Assembly: GCA_001464195.1 (NCBI GenBank) | Contig: LNEY01000029.1 | Location: forward strand, 51,147-115,146 | From: Burkholderiales bacterium Ga0077547 | GTDB taxonomy: Bacteria > Pseudomonadota > Gammaproteobacteria > Burkholderiales > Burkholderiaceae_C | Reading direction: 5' to 3' | Length of the DNA stretch: 64,000 bases | In this document: positions 58,705 through 64,000 of the stretch, one piece after another | How positions within the stretch are numbered: position 1 is the stretch's first letter | How the letters are laid out: every line of letters begins with the position of its first letter | Notes under the pieces: generated by a model | What the model was told of the DNA's origin: nothing | The model's input: the letters and a program-made list of their open reading frames with translations, nothing else | The model's database searches: none | Made by a program: the position numbers and the translations under genes

Positions 58705-58840
58705 GGCGCGGCGCGATTGTCGGTGCAGCCGCGGTGGACGACGCGGCTGCAGGTGCATGCCCCTGAAGTGCACCGCGGCCGTTACGCCTTGTCGCCATCA
58801 CGCATGGATGCCCCGCGCGCGCCGCGATAGAGTGAGGCGC

Positions 58841-59407
58841 ATGCACCGTGCGCCATCGACTGTTCCCCATCGCGCTGGGCGCCCTGCGTGCGACTCGGTT
58901 TTTCATGGGGTGGGCCGCGTCGTCGTGCTGGGCTTCATCGCGTTGGTCACGGCCTGCGCCAGTCCACCCCCTCGCCCTTCAGGCAGCGTCTCGTCGTCGC
59001 CGCCCACGCTGGCGCAGGAACGTCAGCGCCTGGCCGATCTGTTCGACGGCACGCCGGTGACACTGGCCATCGATCGCGATGGCAGCCTGCGCGCCGAGGT
59101 GCCGCTGCGCTTTTGCTTCGAGCCGGCCCGCGCCGTGGTGAAGCCGCCGCTGGCGGCGCTGCTCGACCGGCTGGCAGCCAGCCCCGCCACACGCGGTGGC
59201 CGCTGGACCGTGGCCGCGCCGGGTGATCCGGCGAGCAAGGGCGCAGCGCTCGCCACCCAGCGTGGTGCCAGTGTGCGCGACTACCTGGTGGGTCGGGGCG
59301 CGCAGGCCTCGAAAGTGGCCGTCGGATCCTTGGGCTCGTCAGGTGGGCCGACCACGGTGGTGCGGGTGGTCGTCGCGGTGCCGAGCGCGAAGGCGCCTGC
59401 GCGCTGA
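58841..59407 (+). CDS. OmpA-like lipoprotein
   Basis: A 188-residue protein with a hydrophobic segment and lipobox (VVLGFIALVTAC; cysteine near residue 41) preceded by an unusually long n-region, so the true start may be downstream. The mature part has FCFEPARAVVKPPLAALLDRLAAS and ASKGAALATQRGASVRDYLVGRGAQASKVAVG, resembling an OmpA-type peptidoglycan-binding domain with weak motifs. GAGG lies five bases before the ATG at 58841. It is divergent from the ABC transporter and convergent with miaA. Confidence 0.65.
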   Translation: MHRAPSTVPHRAGRPACDSVFHGVGRVVVLGFIALVTACASPPPRPSGSVSSSPPTLAQERQRLADLFDGTPVTLAIDRDGSLRAEVPLRFCFEPARAVVKPPLAALLDRLAASPATRGGRWTVAAPGDPASKGAALATQRGASVRDYLVGRGAQASKVAVGSLGSSGGPTTVVRVVVAVPSAKAPAR

Positions 59408-59425
59408 CGGCTGCGCGCCTGCGGC

Positions 59426-60418
59426 TCAGGCTGCCGGCGACATCAGGCGGTCGGCGTGTCTCAAGGCCAGGGCCACCACCTGGGCTTGCGCGTCCGGCGC
59501 GTCGCAGGCCACCACGGTGCGCTGCGGCATGCTGCGCAGCCAGGTCAGCTGCCGCTTGGCCAGCTGCCGGGTGGCCGCGATGCCGCGTTCGGGCAAGTCG
59601 CTCAGGTCGTCGGCCTCCAGCGCCTCCCAGGTCTGCCGGTAGCCGACGCAGCGCATCGAGGGCAGGTCGGCGTGCAGGTCGCCCCGCTGCATCAGCGCAT
59701 GCACCTCGTCGACCAGGCCCGCATCGAGCATCTGCGCGAAACGCGCTTCGATGCGTTGATGCAGCCACGCGCGGTCGGTGGGCTCCAGCGAGATCAGCGG
59801 TGGCGTCTCGACGGCGGCCTTCTGCTGATGGAATGACGATAAGGGCGCACCGCTCACGCGATAGACCTCCAGCGCGCGCTGAATGCGTTGGCGGTCTCCT
59901 GGCGGCAGGCGCGCGGCGGTGATGGGGTCCACGCGCTGCAGCTCGCGGTACAAGGCATGCAGCCCTTGGCGCTCGCATAGCTCGTCGAGGGCGGCGCGCA
60001 CCGCACGGTCGGCCGCGGGCATCGCATCCAGACCTTCGAAGAGCGCCTTGAAGTACAGCATCGTGCCGCCCACCAGCAAGGGCAGGTGGCCGCGGGCGCG
60101 TATCTCGCCGATCAGGCGCTGGGCATCGCCCACGAAGCGAGCCGCTGAATAGGCCTCGCTGGGATCGATGATGTCGATCAGGTGGTGCGGCACGGCGGCG
60201 CGCTCGGCGGCGGTGGGTTTGGCCGTGCCGATGTCCATGCCGCGGTAGACCAACGCCGAGTCGACGCTGATGATCTCGACGGGCTGCGGTGGCTGTTGGT
60301 CGGCGAGTGCCTGCGCCATCGCCAGCGCCGCCGCCGTCTTGCCGCTGGCCGTGGCGCCCGCCAGGCAGAGCACGCCGGTCAGTCCACGGGGCGCCGATGC
60401 TGTAGTGGTGTGGTTCAC
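59426..60418 (-). CDS. miaA: tRNA dimethylallyltransferase
   Basis: Transfers dimethylallyl to A37 of tRNAs reading U-starting codons. The 330-residue protein has the P-loop [37 protein letters not shown] (the DSxQxYR region), [12 protein letters not shown] and [19 protein letters not shown]. The start is GTG at 60418; the upstream ribosome binding site is unusually close, so the start is not certain. It is divergent from def by about 100 bases. Confidence 0.94.
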   Translation of the reverse strand: MNHTTTASAPRGLTGVLCLAGATASGKTAAALAMAQALADQQPPQPVEIISVDSALVYRGMDIGTAKPTAAERAAVPHHLIDIIDPSEAYSAARFVGDAQRLIGEIRARGHLPLLVGGTMLYFKALFEGLDAMPAADRAVRAALDELCERQGLHALYRELQRVDPITAARLPPGDRQRIQRALEVYRVSGAPLSSFHQQKAAVETPPLISLEPTDRAWLHQRIEARFAQMLDAGLVDEVHALMQRGDLHADLPSMRCVGYRQTWEALEADDLSDLPERGIAATRQLAKRQLTWLRSMPQRTVVACDAPDAQAQVVALALRHADRLMSPAA

Positions 60419-60517
60419 CCTCTGATTGTCGATCAGGGGTGGGGCGGTGGCGGCCCCTCATTGGCCAGCCCGCGCAGACAGGTTCATCATGTCGCCTGGA
60501 ACACTGCGGAGAGAACC

Positions 60518-61054
60518 ATGGCCGTGCGCGAAATTCTGAAAATGGGCGACCCGCGTCTGTGGCGTGTGGCGCAGCCGGTGACCGCCTTCAACACGCGCGA
60601 GCTCGACGCGCTGGTCACTGACTTGTTCGACACCATGGCGTCAGCCAACGGCGCTGGGCTGGCGGCGCCGCAGATCGGCGTCGATCTGGCGGTGGTGATC
60701 TTCGGCTTCGAGCACAACCAGCGCTACCCAGATGCCGATGCGGTACCGCAGACGGTGCTGATCAACCCGAAGATCGTGCACCTCGGCGATGCGGAAGAAG
60801 AGGGCTGGGAGGGGTGCCTGTCGGTGCCCGGCTTGCGCGGCGTGGTGCCCCGGGTGGCGCACATCCGCTACAGCGGCTTCGATCCCCGCGGCGAGCCGAT
60901 CGAGCGCGAAGCCACCGGCTTTCATGCGCGCGTTGTCCAGCACGAATGCGATCACCTGCTGGGGGTGCTGTACCCCATGCGGATGCGCGATCACCGGCGT
61001 TTTGGCTACACCGAGGTGCTGTTTCCCGACCTGGCTGACCGGGGCGACGATTGA
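60518..61054 (+). CDS. def: Peptide deformylase
   Basis: Removes the formyl group from new N-termini. The 178-residue protein has the three family motifs: [21 protein letters not shown] (metal-binding cysteine) and [12 protein letters not shown] (HExxH variant HECDH). The ATG at 60518 gives the usual start [15 protein letters not shown], with GGAGAG upstream. This is a type I PDF outside the usual def-fmt locus, so a second copy may exist elsewhere. Confidence 0.94.
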   Translation: MAVREILKMGDPRLWRVAQPVTAFNTRELDALVTDLFDTMASANGAGLAAPQIGVDLAVVIFGFEHNQRYPDADAVPQTVLINPKIVHLGDAEEEGWEGCLSVPGLRGVVPRVAHIRYSGFDPRGEPIEREATGFHARVVQHECDHLLGVLYPMRMRDHRRFGYTEVLFPDLADRGDD

Positions 61055-61137
61055 GCAGCTTGAGCGCGGCGTGTAAAGCTGTGTTGCAGCGGCTGGTTGG
61101 TGTCGGCGCGGCTCCCAGAGCGGGCGTTGAGAGGCTC

Positions 61138-62805
61138 ATGACCCATCCCACCACGATGTCCACGGCCCGAATCACGCCTCCTGCCTCGGCGGCGTTTTGG
61201 GCGATCCCTGCCCTTTGCGCTGCGTTGCTGGCCACGCCTACCGCCGTGACGGCGCAGCCCGCCGAGACCGACGAGGGCTACACGGTTTCCACGCTGGACA
61301 GTGCGCAGGGTGCTGCGCCAGGCCGCGCGGGGCGCCTGTCCGAAGTGACCGGTCAGGTCTGGCTGTACAACCCCGAGCAACGCGAATGGGTGACTGCCGA
61401 GCGCAACCGGCCGCTGACCACCGGCGATCGCCTGTCCACCGACCGCGCGGCACGCGCCGAGCTGCGTGTCGGCTCGACCGTGGTGCGCCTCGATGGCGAC
61501 ACCGAACTCGAACTGCTGCGCCTGGACGACGACAGCCTGTTGCTGCAGTTGCAGCGCGGCGCCGCGCAGGTGCAACTGCGCGACAGCGAATGGGCGCAGC
61601 AGTTCGAATTGGTCACGGACGAGGGCCAATTCCGCACCGATCGGCCTGGCGTCTACCGCTTTGACCGCATTGGCAGCCGAACCCAGGCCACCGCGCTGAG
61701 TGGCCAGCTTTTTTATGAAGGCCAGCAGCAGGCGCTGACGGTGGAGACGGGCCAGCGCGCGGAGTTTCTGTTCGATGGCAACGGCCGAGCACAGTACGCC
61801 ATCGTCGAGCCCCAACGCGATGCCTTCGCGGCCTGGAACAACGAGCGTGACCGCATCGATCGCGCCGCCTCGATCTCGCAGCGCTACGTCTCTCCCGAGA
61901 TGACCGGGGCCGAAGAGCTCGATCGCCACGGCCGCTGGGAAGAAGACCCCGAGTACGGCCCGCTGTGGATCCCGGTGGGTGTGGCATCGGGCTGGGCCCC
62001 CTACACCACCGGCCGCTGGGCCTGGGTGCAACCCTGGGGCTGGACCTGGGTCGATGCCTCGCCGTGGGGCTTCGCCCCTTTCCACTATGGCCGCTGGGTG
62101 CAGCGCGGCCCGCTCTGGGCCTGGTCGCCCGGGCGCTACGTGGCGCGGCCGGTCTATTCGCCGGCGCTGGTTGGCTGGGTCGGCAGGCCGCCGGTCTATC
62201 GCCCTGGCATCAACATCGACATCCTGATCGGAGGCGGCGGCCGGCGCAACTGGTACCCGCTGAGCCCGCGTGATCGGTATGTGCCCATGTATCGAAGCAA
62301 CCCGCGCCATCAGCGCGAGTGGCACCGGCCGCAACGTTCGGACCGTTACCACGGACGAGGTCGCGATGACCGACCTGTCTATGCGCCACCGCAGTCGCGT
62401 ACCGACCGAGGCGGGTTCGATCGAGGTTCAAGCCCGCCACCTCGCTTCAACGGTCGGCCAGACGATGCCCGGCCAGACCGCCGCGATCGTGGCCGACCGG
62501 ACGAACGGAGCGAACGGGGTGACCGGCGCCGCGAGGGAGCCAACCGTCCGGATCAGGCCGCCCCGGCTGTGATCGCACCGGCACCTGCACCTGCACTCGT
62601 CACCGCACCCGTGGCTCGCCCCGCCGCGAGGCAAGACGATCGGCGTAGTCGTGGGAACGACGAGATTCGCCGGCCGACGGAGCGCTCGGGTGACGGGCGC
62701 TACGGCGGGGCGCGCAATGACCGTGGCGACCGCCCGGATCGCCCCGATCGGGGCAACCGCGACAACCACCGCGGCGACCGACCCAACCCACGCAACGGGA
62801 ACTAG
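61138..62805 (+). CDS. FecR/DUF6600-type exported protein with Arg/Asp-rich tail
   Basis: A 555-residue exported protein: signal peptide ending AVTAQ, a FecR-like domain (about residues 65-200, GQVWLYNPEQREWVTAERNRPLTTGDRLST...) and a Trp/Pro/Gly-rich DUF6600-like module (about 260-365, GRWAWVQPWGWTWVD...). The last ~190 residues are a low-complexity tail rich in Arg, Asp and Gly with DRGDRPD-like units. The ATG at 61138 follows GAGAGG. The function is unknown; such proteins are thought to be envelope-linked. A short hairpin (62815-62832) follows without a T tract. Confidence 0.75.
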   Translation: MTHPTTMSTARITPPASAAFWAIPALCAALLATPTAVTAQPAETDEGYTVSTLDSAQGAAPGRAGRLSEVTGQVWLYNPEQREWVTAERNRPLTTGDRLSTDRAARAELRVGSTVVRLDGDTELELLRLDDDSLLLQLQRGAAQVQLRDSEWAQQFELVTDEGQFRTDRPGVYRFDRIGSRTQATALSGQLFYEGQQQALTVETGQRAEFLFDGNGRAQYAIVEPQRDAFAAWNNERDRIDRAASISQRYVSPEMTGAEELDRHGRWEEDPEYGPLWIPVGVASGWAPYTTGRWAWVQPWGWTWVDASPWGFAPFHYGRWVQRGPLWAWSPGRYVARPVYSPALVGWVGRPPVYRPGINIDILIGGGGRRNWYPLSPRDRYVPMYRSNPRHQREWHRPQRSDRYHGRGRDDRPVYAPPQSRTDRGGFDRGSSPPPRFNGRPDDARPDRRDRGRPDERSERGDRRREGANRPDQAAPAVIAPAPAPALVTAPVARPAARQDDRRSRGNDEIRRPTERSGDGRYGGARNDRGDRPDRPDRGNRDNHRGDRPNPRNGN

Positions 62806-62886
62806 CGCGGTGTGCCGAGGCAAAGGCCTCGGCTCGGGCGGCTACGTGCCTCCCATAATCCCCATGGCCTAACCGGGAGCGCGCAC

Positions 62887-63390
62887 TTGGACACATCTGC
62901 ACAACGGACACGCGAACGGTTCACTCGGTTCTCGGCAATCCTGTCTACCAGCGGGCTTCGGCCGGCGCTGGCCGATGTGCTGTCAGAGACTGACTACAGA
63001 TACATCGCGCTCTTTCGCTTGAACGGTGATCGCGCGAGCTCCACCATCTTCTATGACCGGACACAACCGGACGTCTTGCTCGCACAAGAGGTCTCGGCGA
63101 CCGCTTCGTATTGCGCCTTCACGCGTGATGCCAAGCAGCCCTTCGTGACGGCGAACTCACTCGCGGACTCGCGGTTGGATGGCCATGTCTCTCGGGAGTC
63201 TGTACGCGCCTATTGCGGCATTCCGATCTTGACGCCAGAGGGTGAATTCCTGGGCACCCTGTGTCACTACGATGATGTGCCCAGGGACCCGACCCAAGTA
63301 GACATGGCGCTGATGTGTGAAATCGCCAGCGCGCTAGAGCAAGGTCGGCACGTCTCGCCATCCCCGAATGAGCCGACGCTGACCGCCTAG
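62887..63390 (+). CDS. GAF-domain protein
   Basis: A 167-residue soluble protein consisting of one GAF domain: YIALFRLNGDRASSTIFYDR, SATASYCAFTRDAKQPFVTANSLADSRLDGH and VRAYCGIPILTPEGEFLGTLCHYD. No output domain is present. The start is TTG at 62887 with GGGAG seven bases before; the frame extends to 62812. The ligand is unknown; free-standing GAF proteins may bind small molecules or report redox state. Confidence 0.8.
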   Translation: MDTSAQRTRERFTRFSAILSTSGLRPALADVLSETDYRYIALFRLNGDRASSTIFYDRTQPDVLLAQEVSATASYCAFTRDAKQPFVTANSLADSRLDGHVSRESVRAYCGIPILTPEGEFLGTLCHYDDVPRDPTQVDMALMCEIASALEQGRHVSPSPNEPTLTA

Positions 63391-63440
63391 GTACGATTCC
63401 TACGGTGGCAGTCCGTCTCATGTGAGTTGGGCTGCACTGC

Positions 63441-63621
63441 TTACACGCGCGGTTGCTTCAGGCGTTGCGAGGGCCAGAACCGGAGCACTACCAGCTCGTT
63501 TCCGATGACGCGGTAGTAGACGTGATGGTGGATCCGGTCGATCTGAATTCGACGGACGCCGGCCAAGCGCGCGTTCGATCTCGTCGGCCGCGCTGACTTT
63601 GATGCGAACCCGCAGGCTCAC
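63441..63621 (-). pseudogene. RelE/ParE-type toxin gene with internal deletion
   Basis: The GTG at 63621 opens MSLRVRIKVSAADEIERA, the start of a RelE/ParE toxin, and the frame then loses homology. In another frame (63560-63441) the typical end of the same fold is found: GVRRIQIDRIHHHVYYRV and LVVLRFWPSQRLK, with its own stop. The middle (about 40 residues) is missing and the parts join out of frame near 63561. The toxin should be inactive. It overlaps the antitoxin stop (GTGA), as in an operon. Confidence 0.75.
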
Positions 63622-63845
63622 TGTTCGGCGCGCTTGTCCAAGCGGGCGAACAGTTCCTCGGCGGAGATGGTCTCGCCAAGCTCTGCCTCTGAGATGGCCT
63701 CAAGCAATGCCGCCTCGTCGGCGGCGTCGAGTAACACTTCGCCCGCAGCGTCTGGCGTGAGCACCGTGACGACAGCCCCTTCCGGGAGCGCGACGCCCTC
63801 AACATGCACTCTTCCAGCGACGACGGTTCCGGTAGCGATACCCAT
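63618..63845 (-). CDS. Antitoxin of a RelE/ParE-type module
   Basis: A 75-residue acidic protein: an N-terminal AbrB-like or barrel-like part (GIATGTVVAGRVHVEGVALPEGAVVTVL) and an acidic helical C-terminal part (ADEAALLEAISEAELGETISAEELFARLDK), the layout of antitoxins paired with RelE/ParE toxins. The ATG at 63845 is the natural start; AGGAG lies 13 bases before. Its toxin partner is broken, so it may now be a solitary antitoxin. Confidence 0.75.
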   Translation of the reverse strand: MGIATGTVVAGRVHVEGVALPEGAVVTVLTPDAAGEVLLDAADEAALLEAISEAELGETISAEELFARLDKRAEQ

Positions 63846-63863
63846 CTTGAGATGGTACTCCTG

Positions 63864-63875
63864 CGTCAAGTGACG
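63864..63875. promoter_or_regulatory. Short inverted repeat, possible antitoxin operator
   Basis: CGTCA and TGACG flank AG about 20 bases before the antitoxin ATG. TA operons are often autorepressed at such sites. The repeat is short and could be chance. Confidence 0.3.
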
Positions 63876-63950
63876 GACGCGTCCTGTGCCCGCTGACGAG
63901 ACTACCAAGATTGACTCGCGGAAGTTCAATCTGAGAGGAAAGGGGAAGTC

Positions 63951-64000
63951 ATGACGGAGATTACACGTAGCGCAGTGGCGCGGGTAGGGGTGGATCTGTC
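63951..64000 (+). mobile_element. 5' end of an IS110-family-type transposase gene
   Basis: The ATG at 63951, preceded by AGGAAAGGGG, opens MTEITRSAVARVGVDLS, which resembles the start of IS110 family transposases (first catalytic Asp in VGVDLS). Only the first 16 codons are in the window, so the call is tentative. IS110 elements lack long inverted repeats, so the left boundary cannot be placed. Confidence 0.6.

Noticed and set aside
62350..62800. Repeat-rich stretch that could be a CRISPR or tandem repeat array
   Set aside because: It is inside the coding frame of the FecR/DUF6600 protein; the units vary in length and sequence and there are no spacers.

Overview
The window is high-GC, densely coded DNA from a Gram-negative bacterium, most likely a betaproteobacterium of the order Burkholderiales (Rubrivivax/Leptothrix/Roseateles-type lineage; the genus cannot be resolved by reading). 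The evidence is the gene string fimV-truA-trpF-trpB-trpA-accD-folC-SPOR-cvpA-purF-metZ, a PEP-CTERM surface protein, a BLUF photoreceptor and the general protein style. No replication origin, phage or CRISPR array was seen.

Layout. (1) 1-12016: housekeeping string with tight spacing and several ATGA overlaps: pilus/peptidoglycan protein FimV (5' cut by the window), tRNA pseudouridylation, the last steps of tryptophan synthesis, acetyl-CoA carboxylase beta, folate polyglutamylation, a SPOR division protein, CvpA, the first step of purine synthesis and methionine sulfhydrylation. (2) 12042-13975: gltX, then tRNA-Ala, tRNA-Glu, tRNA-Asp and a strong terminator. (3) 14245-24692: accessory genes: PEP-CTERM protein, ion channel, YceI, LrgAB, a 2OG-Fe(II) oxygenase divergent from a BLUF photoreceptor, LysR with a flavin oxidoreductase/GST pair, and a four-gene leftward metal-handling cluster with MerT- and MerP-like proteins. 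(4) 24996-36136: a six-gene glycogen operon (glgP-glgB-glgX-malQ-glgC-glgA), with overlapping stop/start codons at three junctions. (5) 36138-42085: type II NADH dehydrogenase, dihydroxyacetone kinase subunits DhaL/DhaK without DhaM, two glycosyltransferases and a beta-hydroxyacid dehydrogenase. (6) 42138-54114: a 12-kb leftward signalling block: a response regulator with an N-terminal excisionase-type HTH, a hybrid kinase with HPt, then a chemoreceptor, CheW, an unknown protein, a hybrid kinase, a small protein resembling the tail of a chemoreceptor, and a third hybrid kinase. A sigma-28-like promoter lies before the chemoreceptor and no CheA, CheY, CheR or CheB is present. (7) 54171-64000: yigZ with an apparent frameshifting deletion, an ABC exporter pair, an OmpA-like lipoprotein, miaA, def, a FecR/DUF6600 protein, a GAF protein, a toxin-antitoxin locus whose toxin is internally deleted, and the first codons of an IS110-type transposase.

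The most unusual part is the signalling block, which looks like a chemoreceptor array component wired to hybrid histidine kinases rather than to CheA. The metal cluster and the two broken genes (yigZ, relE) are the next most notable. All functions are assigned by reading motifs; no database search was possible.
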